Source of the DNA: Planctomycetia bacterium
Lineage (GTDB): Bacteria > Planctomycetota > Phycisphaerae > Phycisphaerales > SM1A02
Assembly: GCA_005799495.1 (NCBI GenBank)
Contig: SYGP01000012.1
Location: forward strand, 17,267-81,266
DNA length: 64,000 bases
Reading direction: 5' to 3'
In this document: piece after piece, positions 42,883 through 50,367 of the stretch
Layout of the letters: each line of letters begins with the position of its first letter
Numbering within the stretch: position 1 is the stretch's first letter
Position numbers and translations under genes: made by a program
Notes under the pieces: model-generated
What the model was told of the DNA's origin: nothing
Databases searched by the model: none
The model's input: only the letters and a program-made list of their open reading frames with translations

Positions 42883-44205
42883 ATGGTGAAGAACCACTAT
42901 CCGAGTCGTGCGGGGAACTTCAGCTGGTTGGTTGCGTTGCACTGTGTGGCGTCACTTCCTGTGCCGCTTGCGCACTTCGCTCCGCTGATGTCCTGCAGTG
43001 GTGTTTGCGCCGCGACGCAAGATGCGTCGAATACACCTGCCGCTGAACTTGAGCCGCCAGCTGCGGCGAAGTCCGCACCATCGTTGACGCCCGCGCAAGA
43101 GGCAGCGGAGATCAATGCATCGGGGCGGTTCCTGCCCCCGATCATCCCGGAAGGGGGCATGTTGCTGCGCGCGAATGCAACGCTTGCTCGCGATGACTTC
43201 CTCGGGGTGTGGACGATCGTCCTCGAGGATCGCATCAATGGCGCGTCCAAACGAGCGCTGATCCTTCTGCCAGCTGGTCCGATGGGAGACATGATCGCGC
43301 GTCACCGACGTGCTGTCCGTGATGGAAGTTCCGCACCGCTGTTTGAAGTGAGTGGCAAGGTGCTTGCCTTCAGTCGAACCAATTTCTTCCTGCCTTCGTT
43401 TGCTGCACCAATCACTCGAGTGATCGAGCCGACGCAGCAGGGTGCGCTCAATGCGCCGGGCTCGAGAAACGCAGGGGGGACCATAGGGCGTGCGGTTGCA
43501 GCACCGAAGAGCGCTGACTTGGCGACTTCAGGCGCAACAGCTGCAGACCCAGCGCCGTCCGTTGACCCCGAAGTCTTTGCACAGCAGCTCGAGCAGAAGC
43601 TGATGGCCCAAACCCCCTCGGTTCCCGCAAACATCGACCCAGAACCTGCCGCCGTGCAGGCTGCGGCTGGTGTGGAGCAGCCGTCGCGCGCGACCGATCC
43701 GAACGAGCTGCCGATGCCGGAGATACCCATGCCAGCCGCGACGCAGTCGACCACCGAAACAGCGGCAACCTCGAACGGGAGTGCCGACGGCGATCAGCCG
43801 TTCGTCCTCCCGATTCCGCGCGATCCGAAAACCGCGGCGACACAGCGTCAGGGCGTGGCCCAATCCGCCGAGTTGCCGTCCATCGGCTTGGAAGAGCAAA
43901 TGCCGGGCAGAGTTGCACCGCTGCTGCCACCCATGCGCATCCACAGTCGACGCGGCGTCGTCACACGGGATCCGATCACGGGCAGTTGGCGATTCGTCCT
44001 CGCGTCGGGCTCGCGGGATGATGGCGATCACTCCATCGAGATTCTGCCGTGTGAGCAGCTGAAGTCGCTGATCACGATTGCACGCTCGAGTCCTCTGCCC
44101 GTTCATGTGCTCCTGACGGGTGATGTGACGGTCAGCGACGGTCGCAACTACATCCTGCCCGTCCGCTCCAAGCCGATCTACGGTGGTCGCTGGATCGGAC
44201 CGTGA
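42883..44205 (+). CDS. Exported protein with a duplicated domain, unknown function
   Basis: A 440-residue protein with an N-terminal hydrophobic signal (FSWLVALHCVASLPVPLAHF). Two copies of a roughly 90-residue domain are visible. Copy 1 (about 83-176) has LPPIIPEGGMLLRANATLARD, GVWTIVLED, ALILLP and SGKVLAFSRTNFFLP. Copy 2 (about 347-432) has LPPMRIHSRRGVVTRDPITG, SWRFVLA, SIEILP and TGDVTVSDGRNYILP. An Ala/Pro/Thr-rich linker of about 170 residues joins them. The pattern ends each copy with a strand that reads roughly F/Y-I/F-L-P. No known family is recognised; a cell-wall or envelope binding role is only a guess. A 15-bp tandem repeat overlaps the stop codon. Confidence 0.6.
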   Translation: MVKNHYPSRAGNFSWLVALHCVASLPVPLAHFAPLMSCSGVCAATQDASNTPAAELEPPAAAKSAPSLTPAQEAAEINASGRFLPPIIPEGGMLLRANATLARDDFLGVWTIVLEDRINGASKRALILLPAGPMGDMIARHRRAVRDGSSAPLFEVSGKVLAFSRTNFFLPSFAAPITRVIEPTQQGALNAPGSRNAGGTIGRAVAAPKSADLATSGATAADPAPSVDPEVFAQQLEQKLMAQTPSVPANIDPEPAAVQAAAGVEQPSRATDPNELPMPEIPMPAATQSTTETAATSNGSADGDQPFVLPIPRDPKTAATQRQGVAQSAELPSIGLEEQMPGRVAPLLPPMRIHSRRGVVTRDPITGSWRFVLASGSRDDGDHSIEILPCEQLKSLITIARSSPLPVHVLLTGDVTVSDGRNYILPVRSKPIYGGRWIGP

Positions 44206-44232
44206 TGATCGCGCTCTTGATGATCGCGCTCT
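44203..44232 (+). repeat. 15-bp perfect tandem duplication over a stop codon
   Basis: The unit TGATGATCGCGCTCT occurs twice (44203-44217 and 44218-44232); the first unit begins with the stop codon of the duplicated-domain gene. Within it, ATG 44205 opens a 23-codon frame to 44276 encoding MIALLMIALLGAPASQ and a short polar tail, like a tiny hydrophobic peptide. Whether it is translated is unknown. Confidence 0.85.
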
Positions 44233-44301
44233 TGGGGGCGCCCGCTTCGCAGCGGACTGTGCACGCATTGCCCTGACCGAAGACCTATCCTGCGCGGCGC
44301 G

Positions 44302-44784
44302 ATGACTGGAACGCTTCCGAAGCGATTTGTGCTGACCACTTCGCTCGGCGAGATCGAGTTTGACGCGTGGGGCGATGTGGCACCGCTGCATGTCGCGAAC
44401 TTTGCGAAGCTCTCGGCGAGCGGGTTCTACGAGGGGCTCCTGTTTCACCGCGTGATTCCAGGGTTTGTCGTGCAGGCAGGTTGCCCCCTGGGCGATGGCA
44501 CGGGCGGGCCAGGCTGGAATGTCCCCGCGGAGTTCAGCAGTCGCCCACATGATTGTGGCGTTCTGTCGATGGCTCGGTCCATCGATGCGGACAGCGCAGG
44601 AAGCCAGTTCGTCATCTGTCTCTCGCGCGAAAGCTGCGCGCACCTCGATGGCGCGTACTCCGCGTTCGGTCAGGTGATGCGAGGTATGGATGTGCTGGAA
44701 CAAATCGCAGCCGTGGAGTGCGAGCGATCGGGACGCCCCGTGGATCCACCGCGCATCCTCAAGCTGGAGGCGTTCACCTCATGA
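44302..44784 (+). CDS. Cyclophilin-type peptidyl-prolyl cis-trans isomerase (cytoplasmic)
   Basis: A 160-residue single-domain cyclophilin that speeds proline isomerisation during folding. Motifs are LTTSLGEIEFDAW, GLLFHRVIPGFVVQAGCPLGDGTGG (with the catalytic Arg and Phe), GVLSMARS and GSQFVICLS. The conserved binding Trp/His position is His in CAHLDGAYSAFG. There is no signal peptide, so it is cytoplasmic, unlike the second cyclophilin at 45.2-46.4 kb. Its stop overlaps the MazG-like gene by four bases. Confidence 0.92.
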   Translation: MTGTLPKRFVLTTSLGEIEFDAWGDVAPLHVANFAKLSASGFYEGLLFHRVIPGFVVQAGCPLGDGTGGPGWNVPAEFSSRPHDCGVLSMARSIDADSAGSQFVICLSRESCAHLDGAYSAFGQVMRGMDVLEQIAAVECERSGRPVDPPRILKLEAFTS

Positions 44785-45152
44785 GTACTCCTGCAGCCCC
44801 TGACCGATTCGACAAGGTTCGCGATGCGATGCTCGCGTTCCGCGATGCGCGCGAATGGAAGCAGTTTCACGATCCGAAGAATCTGGCGGAGGGGCTCGCC
44901 ATCGAAGCAGGCGAACTGTTGGAGGCGTTCCTCTGGAAGACGACGGAAGAGTGCCGCCGCGTACAGGATGATCCCCGGGCCGTCGCCAAGATCCGCGAGG
45001 AACTTGCGGACTGTTTCCTCTTCTGTGTGCTCATGGCGGACGCATGCGACATCGACTTGATCAGCGCGGCGCACGACAAGATTGAAATGAATGCGCAGAA
45101 GTATCCGGTCGATCTCGCCAAGGGTCGGCGCGACAAGTACGACGCGCTCTGA
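44781..45152 (+). CDS. MazG-like nucleotide pyrophosphohydrolase
   Basis: A 123-residue all-alpha NTP pyrophosphatase of the MazG-like/dCTPase type. The first metal motif is LAIEAGELLEAFLWK (E-x2-E pattern) and the second is REELADCFLFCVLMADA (E-x3-D). FDKVRDAMLAFRDAREW at the start and KYPVDLAKGRRDKYDAL at the end are typical of the family in bacteria. It probably clears non-canonical or excess dNTPs. ATG 44781 overlaps the cyclophilin stop (ATGA). Confidence 0.88.
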   Translation: MSTPAAPDRFDKVRDAMLAFRDAREWKQFHDPKNLAEGLAIEAGELLEAFLWKTTEECRRVQDDPRAVAKIREELADCFLFCVLMADACDIDLISAAHDKIEMNAQKYPVDLAKGRRDKYDAL

Positions 45153-45187
45153 TCGTCAACACGCGGAGGAGTTCGGCAGAGTCGCGC

Positions 45188-46450
45188 TCAGCGCACGGTG
45201 GGTGGAACGCCGCCCGACTCAGTCGTCGGCTTGACCCGCTCGCTGCTTCGATCGGTGCCGGGCATTCTCGCTGGAGCCGCGACCAACTGCATCGACAGAA
45301 TCGCGGGAATCTCCTCGGGACGACCCGTGGATGGATTCGCAATCGGCGACGCGGCGATCGAGTCGATGGTCCGTGATCCAGAAACCACGAATCCGAATGC
45401 GCAGTATTGCCCATCGAGACGCGCCGTGGCCTCGCGTCCGAGCGCGATGAAGAACTGGGAGCCCGCCGAATGCGGCTCATCCGCTCGCGCCATCGAGAGC
45501 ACACCGTAGTCGTGTGGCAGCCTGCTTGGTTCAAGCGCCACGACATGACCAGGACCTCCGTTGCCCGTCAGCGTCGGATCGCCGCCCTGGATGACGAAGG
45601 GGCGGCCTTCGCGGTCTGCGGGGACGATGCGGTGGAATCCGCCGCGGTCGTAGAAGCCCTCGCGCACCAGGGTTCGGAAGTTCCACGCGGTCGCGGGAGC
45701 CTCGTGCGGAGCAAGCGCGATCCGCATCTCCCCGTGATCGGTGCGGACAAGCACGTCCATGTCCGGGTAGATGCGGTAGCCAGAGAGCACGGGTGGATCA
45801 CCATCAATCCAGGATCGCTTGATTTCGTCGATCGTCGTGTCATCCGGGTCCAGCGCCTCGCTTCCCCAACCGACCACCTTCGTGAACTCCGTTGTTCCAT
45901 CGGGTCGCTTGCTGCGCACCGTTCGGACAGGCGGCGGTTCGAGCAGCGGCTGTATGACGAGCGGAGATCCGATCGCGCTGTCATTCGCGGCGAGCTGCAG
46001 CCACGCTGCACGATTCATGCCTTGAACGCCAGGAAGCACGGACAGAAGGTCAACCCTTCCGCTGCGGAGCTCCTTCGCCATGCCCAGAACCTCTCCTGCG
46101 GAGTCGATCAGGAGCAGCGTGTACTGCGTCTCTGGGTCGGCACCTCGAATGATGACTTCGACAGGTCCGTTCGGCGGCGCAAACAGTCGTGCAGCGCGAA
46201 TGCCGATCACATCGCTTCCACTTCGCGACGAGCGCAGATTGCCGTCCCGCGGCTCCGTGTGACGAGGCGGTGGAGCCGTACGCGGAGCAATCGTCGGGTC
46301 GCGAAGCGTTTGCGGACGGAGAGCGGGCCCAGCCGAGGGAGGCGGCGCTGTCGCAGGTGCCGTGCTTGGTGGAGGCGGATCCGTTGGTGTGGCTTGCAGC
46401 GCAAGGACACAGACCCATGTCGCACTCCAGGTTGCGAGGACGATCGCCAC
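45188..46450 (-). CDS. Exported cyclophilin-type peptidyl-prolyl isomerase with N-terminal extension
   Basis: A 420-residue protein with an N-terminal signal (IVLATWSATWVCVLALQA) and a Pro/Thr/Ala-rich linker (about 20-75). A beta-rich domain of unknown type follows (VEVIIRGADPETQYTLLLID). The C-terminal cyclophilin domain starts near VLVRTDHGEMRIALAPHEAP, with GGFHRIVPADREGRPFVIQGGDP, GVLSMARADEPHSAGSQFFIAL and YCAFGFVVSG. It probably helps fold exported proteins. It diverges from gatB with 78 bases between the starts. Confidence 0.85.
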   Translation of the reverse strand: MAIVLATWSATWVCVLALQATPTDPPPPSTAPATAPPPSAGPALRPQTLRDPTIAPRTAPPPRHTEPRDGNLRSSRSGSDVIGIRAARLFAPPNGPVEVIIRGADPETQYTLLLIDSAGEVLGMAKELRSGRVDLLSVLPGVQGMNRAAWLQLAANDSAIGSPLVIQPLLEPPPVRTVRSKRPDGTTEFTKVVGWGSEALDPDDTTIDEIKRSWIDGDPPVLSGYRIYPDMDVLVRTDHGEMRIALAPHEAPATAWNFRTLVREGFYDRGGFHRIVPADREGRPFVIQGGDPTLTGNGGPGHVVALEPSRLPHDYGVLSMARADEPHSAGSQFFIALGREATARLDGQYCAFGFVVSGSRTIDSIAASPIANPSTGRPEEIPAILSMQLVAAPARMPGTDRSSERVKPTTESGGVPPTVR

Positions 46451-46528
46451 GCGTGAACGCTATCACGGAACACCTGCCGCGCGATGCGGCTCGGTTCACG
46501 GTGTCCGCAAGGTCTTATCATCACCAAC

Positions 46529-48049
46529 ATGGCGCCCGAGGTTCGACCAGCCATCGTTCGCAAGCGGCTCATCATCGGGCTCGAGATCCATGTCGAGCTC
46601 GCCACGCGGACAAAGATGTTCACGAGCGCCCCGAATGTGGCGCATCCCGATCACTTCGATGCGCCACCCAACACGCTCGTCACGCCGGTTGTTGCAGCGC
46701 TCCCTGGCACCCTGCCGGTGATGAATCGGCGGGCCATCGAGATGTCGATGATGGTCGGCTTGGCGTTGCAGTGCTCGATTGCGAAGCAGTCGAAGTGGGA
46801 CCGAAAGAACTACTTTTATCCCGATCTTCCCAAGGGCTACCAGATCAGTCAGTACGACCAACCGCTGTGTACGGATGGGAGTTTGGAGCTCACGCTCGCG
46901 AACGGGGAAGCGCTCCGCATCGGGATCATCCGTGCCCACCTCGAAGAGGACACGGGCAAGTTGGGCCACGAGCTGCCGGGTGGTGCGTCGTACGACGGGT
47001 CGCTCGTCGATCTCAATCGTGCCGGAACACCGCTGCTCGAGATCGTCACCGCGCCGGACTTTCGCACCGCGGATGAGGTCGTTCTCTTTGCGCAGGAGCT
47101 GCGCTCGATCTGCCGATTCCTCGGCGTGACCGAGGGCATCATGCAGAAGGGACACATGCGTTTCGAGCCGAACGTCAACATGGCCCTGACGCTGGCCGAT
47201 GGGCGCGAAGTCCGCACGCCGATCGTGGAAGTCAAGAATCTGAATTCGTTCCGTGCGCTCAAGGGTGCGATCGATCATGAAGCGGAACGCCAGCCGCGCG
47301 AGTGGGAGGAGACGGGTCGCGAGCAGGGGCGTGGTATGAAGTCCACTCGTGGCTGGGATGATGTGGCGATGGCAACGGTGCTGCAACGAGAGAAGGAAGA
47401 TGCGCACGACTACCGCTACTTCCCCGATCCAGACCTTGTTCCTGTGGAAGTGTCCGATGAGTGGATGGCGCAGATTCGCGCCGAAATGCGCGAGTTGCCG
47501 CAGTCGAAGCGGAAGCGTTATTCGGCAGCAGGCATCGGCGAGAAGGATCTTCGCCAGTTGATGGATGCGCCGGCGCTGTGCGTGTTCTTCGATGCTGCGG
47601 TCGATGCCGCTGGCGGCGTGAGTGCAGCGGGGGCGGTGGCGAAGGTGGTACTCAATGCAGGTGCGCGCCGCGCGAATGAGACCGGTGTCGCCGTGCATGA
47701 ACTCGGCATCTCACCCCGTGCGGTGGCGCGCATCGTTGCCCTGCGCGAGTCAGGGCGTGTCTCGGCGCAGGGAGCGGATCAGTTGTTCGGTTTGGCCTGC
47801 AGCGATGGCGACGATGTCGAAGCGATGGCGGAGAAGCACGGACTGCTCGTCAGCAACGACGTGGGTCAGCTCGACGCGTGGGTCGATGCGGCGATTGCTG
47901 CGAATGCGCAGGCCGCCGCAGATGTCCGCTCGGGAAAGATGGCCGCGATTGGAAGAATCGTGGGCGCGGTCGTGAAGCAGTCGGGCGGCAGCGTCGATGG
48001 CAAGGCGGTCCAAGCGGCGATACTGAAGCGGTTGGGGAGCGTCGGTTGA
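46529..48049 (+). CDS. gatB: Aspartyl/glutamyl-tRNA amidotransferase subunit B
   Basis: tRNA-binding and transamidation subunit of GatCAB. The 506 residues have the GatB N-terminus LIIGLEIHVELATRTKMF, the FYPDLPKGYQISQYDQPL block and LEEDTGKLGHE. The C-terminal YqeY-like helical tail (DVRSGKMAAIGRIVGAVVKQSGG) is present. ATG 46529 is chosen because conservation starts shortly after; an in-frame start at 46484 is weaker. It is separated from gatC-gatA, yet all three subunits are in this window. The hpt gene overlaps its stop by one base (TGATG). Confidence 0.95.
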   Translation: MAPEVRPAIVRKRLIIGLEIHVELATRTKMFTSAPNVAHPDHFDAPPNTLVTPVVAALPGTLPVMNRRAIEMSMMVGLALQCSIAKQSKWDRKNYFYPDLPKGYQISQYDQPLCTDGSLELTLANGEALRIGIIRAHLEEDTGKLGHELPGGASYDGSLVDLNRAGTPLLEIVTAPDFRTADEVVLFAQELRSICRFLGVTEGIMQKGHMRFEPNVNMALTLADGREVRTPIVEVKNLNSFRALKGAIDHEAERQPREWEETGREQGRGMKSTRGWDDVAMATVLQREKEDAHDYRYFPDPDLVPVEVSDEWMAQIRAEMRELPQSKRKRYSAAGIGEKDLRQLMDAPALCVFFDAAVDAAGGVSAAGAVAKVVLNAGARRANETGVAVHELGISPRAVARIVALRESGRVSAQGADQLFGLACSDGDDVEAMAEKHGLLVSNDVGQLDAWVDAAIAANAQAAADVRSGKMAAIGRIVGAVVKQSGGSVDGKAVQAAILKRLGSVG

Positions 48050-48630
48050 TGCACGCCCCGCTCGTTCCGCCCTACTGGGCAGATCAAGGAGTCGATCGTG
48101 TGTTGATCGATGAAGGTTCGATCAATCGCCGCGTGCAGGAGATGGGCCGTGAACTCGCCTCGCAGTTCCACGACGGCAGGGAAGTCGTCCTGGTCGCCGT
48201 ACTGACGGGCGCAGTCGTGTTTGTTGCCGATCTCATGCGCGCAATCCCGACTCGCGTGAAGATCTCGATGGTGAGCGTGGCTTCGTACGGTGCGTCCACG
48301 CAGAGCCAGGGCGCGGTGCTGTCCTCGGCACTCCCTACGAACATCAGCGGGAAGCATGTCATCGTCGTCGATGAGATCCTCGATTCGGGGGGCACCATTC
48401 GCCTCCTGCGAGATCGCCTGGCCGCGCAGGGTGTTGCGTCCGTGCACGCGTGCGTTCTGCTGCGCAAACAACGCCCGCAGGCTCTCAGCACACCGTGCGA
48501 ACTCATCGGCTTCGATATCCCAGATGTCTTCGTCGTCGGCTACGGACTCGATTTCAACGATGAGTTTCGCAACATGCCCTTTGTGGGTGTACTCGGTGAG
48601 GCGGCGATTCGGGCGCGGGGTACGACATGA
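48049..48630 (+). CDS. hpt: Hypoxanthine phosphoribosyltransferase
   Basis: Purine salvage enzyme transferring phosphoribose from PRPP to hypoxanthine or guanine. The 193 residues show LVAVLTGAVVFVADLMRAI, the mid SMVSVASYGASTQSQG loop and the PRPP-binding motif HVIVVDEILDSGGTIRLL. The end DEFRNMPFVGVL matches the family's Mg/base contact tail (YRNLPFIGVL-like). ATG 48049 shares a base with the gatB stop, and the PH-domain gene overlaps its stop by four bases, so three unrelated genes form one operon. Confidence 0.92.
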   Translation: MHAPLVPPYWADQGVDRVLIDEGSINRRVQEMGRELASQFHDGREVVLVAVLTGAVVFVADLMRAIPTRVKISMVSVASYGASTQSQGAVLSSALPTNISGKHVIVVDEILDSGGTIRLLRDRLAAQGVASVHACVLLRKQRPQALSTPCELIGFDIPDVFVVGYGLDFNDEFRNMPFVGVLGEAAIRARGTT

Positions 48631-49271
48631 GCAACACCATGACTGCGGGCGCTCCGGCGCGTGAACTCGCGGCCCTGGTCGACGAGGACGAGACGATCCT
48701 GCTGGTCGTACGACCTGCGCCATGGTTCATTGTGGCGACGAGCGCGCGCGCATTGCCCGCGGCCGCGGCCGCGGGCGGCGTACTGGCGTTGGCATCGCTC
48801 GATCCATCGATTCCGTGGGATGTCAACGGGTCCCTGCTTGCATTCGCCGCCATCATGGCGGCACGCGCCGTGTGGCAGAGTGCGGATTGGTTCTCGCGCG
48901 TCTATGTGTTGACGGATCGCCGCATCGTGGTTCGCAGGGGTGTTCTGCCGGAGGTATCCGAGTGCCCCATCGCGGAGGTCGCAGGCATCGGGCAGCCGCA
49001 GCGTTGGATCGAACGGGTGGGCAGGACGGGTTCGCTTGCCGTGCTCTGCGGCCCGTCCCGACGCTCGCGGCGCGCATGGCGGCTCAAGCAGGCAAGATCC
49101 GCCGAGAGTTCCCTGCCTGCGCGCCCGCGTCAGTCGACCCCCTCATCCAACGCGCGCAAGACGGCGGCGCAACACCGCGTGCGAGTGGCGACGGAACTGG
49201 AATGGAGCGTGATTCGAAATCCAGAGTCGGTTCGGCAGGTGATTCTGCATGCCGTCACACGCTATCGATGA
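48627..49271 (+). CDS. Bacterial PH domain membrane protein
   Basis: A 214-residue protein with one or two hydrophobic segments (ALPAAAAAGGVLALASL and LLAFAAIMAARAVW). A bacterial PH-like (YdbS/bPH2) domain follows: RVYVLTDRRIVVRRGVLPEV, then ECPIAEVAGIGQPQRWIERVG. The C-terminal part is Arg/Ser-rich. The function of this family is unknown; it may bind lipids or proteins at the membrane. The start overlaps hpt by four bases. Confidence 0.72.
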   Translation: MSNTMTAGAPARELAALVDEDETILLVVRPAPWFIVATSARALPAAAAAGGVLALASLDPSIPWDVNGSLLAFAAIMAARAVWQSADWFSRVYVLTDRRIVVRRGVLPEVSECPIAEVAGIGQPQRWIERVGRTGSLAVLCGPSRRSRRAWRLKQARSAESSLPARPRQSTPSSNARKTAAQHRVRVATELEWSVIRNPESVRQVILHAVTRYR

Positions 49272-49333
49272 ACGCCGCGGGGCATTGAGCACTCTGCGCG
49301 CCGGCAACGCGCTGCCAAGCCGCTGCCAAAGCG

Positions 49334-50269
49334 CTACCAGAGTCCTTCGCGCGGATTGGGCAGCCGTTCGCCGATCTCCCGCAGAGCACTCTGGTCCTGT
49401 TCGGTGAGGGATGGTGGCGCGACAATCTGTATGACTGCGTAGAAGTCGCCGGGCGACTTGTTCGGCGGAGCGATTCCCTTTCCTGCAACGCGAAGCCGCT
49501 TGCCGCTCGATGTGCCCGCAGGCACACGAACATCCACCACTCCCTTCAGGAGTGGAACGCTGACTTTCGTGCCGAGGCTCGCCTCTGCGATCGTGATCGG
49601 CACATCAATGAGGATGTCGAGCCCATCGCGGCGGAAGTGCGGATGCGGTGCCACTTGAATGTGCAGCACGAGATCGCCCGCGGGACCGCCACCGGCCCCG
49701 GCATGTCCGCGACCTGCAATCCGCAGCGAAGAACCCGTTGCGACCCCGGGCGGGATGCGAACATCGAAAGTGATCGGTTTCCCATCTTCACTGTTGCGCA
49801 GCGTGACGCTGCGAACGCCGCCCACCGCTGCCGTTGAGAAGTCCACCGTCGTTTCGAGCTCGACATTGCCGCCCCTGCGCCCAGTGTCGCGACCAGTCCG
49901 ACCTGCTCTGCCGCGACTTCCGACGCCTCCGCCACCGCGCAGAAAATCGCCGATTCCGCCGAGCCCGCCGAGCATGTCTTCCAGGTCCTCGGGGTTGACA
50001 TTCTGCCACGGACCACCGGCTCCCGGCGCTCCGCCGCCGAATGGACTGCCCGCCGCGCCTGCGTGTCCGAACTGGTCGTAGGACTTCCGCTTCTGCGGAT
50101 CAGAGAGTGTGTCGTACGCCTCCTGCGCCTCGCTGAAACGCTTCCCCGCCTCGGGAGACTTGTTGCGATCCGGGTGGAACTCCTTCGCCAGACGCCGATG
50201 CGCCTTTCGGATGTCGTCATCGCTCGCGCCCCGCGTCACACCAAGCACTTCGTAGTAGTCGCGCGCCAT
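49334..50269 (-). CDS. DnaJ C-terminal domain co-chaperone (CbpA-like)
   Basis: A 311-residue J-domain protein. The J domain has DYYEVLGVTRGASDDDIRKA and the essential HPD (AKEFHPDRNKSP, about 32-34). A Gly/Phe-rich stretch (about 72-130) follows, and then DnaJ C-terminal beta domains (VDFSTAAVGGVRSVTLRN, IPPGVATGSSLRIAGRG, VPLLKGVVDVRVPAGTSSG). There is no CxxCxGxG zinc-finger domain, so it is a class B, CbpA-type co-chaperone. It presumably stimulates DnaK, which is not in the window. The gene diverges from the polyferredoxin gene. Confidence 0.93.
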   Translation of the reverse strand: MARDYYEVLGVTRGASDDDIRKAHRRLAKEFHPDRNKSPEAGKRFSEAQEAYDTLSDPQKRKSYDQFGHAGAAGSPFGGGAPGAGGPWQNVNPEDLEDMLGGLGGIGDFLRGGGGVGSRGRAGRTGRDTGRRGGNVELETTVDFSTAAVGGVRSVTLRNSEDGKPITFDVRIPPGVATGSSLRIAGRGHAGAGGGPAGDLVLHIQVAPHPHFRRDGLDILIDVPITIAEASLGTKVSVPLLKGVVDVRVPAGTSSGKRLRVAGKGIAPPNKSPGDFYAVIQIVAPPSLTEQDQSALREIGERLPNPREGLW

Positions 50270-50367
50270 CGTGCGGAGGCAGTATAGAAGTTCGGTGTAC
50301 TCGAAAGCGACCTGTCGGCATCGTGAGCGCGCATGGGGAGTGGGAGTGCGCCGTAGAATCGCCCTCC

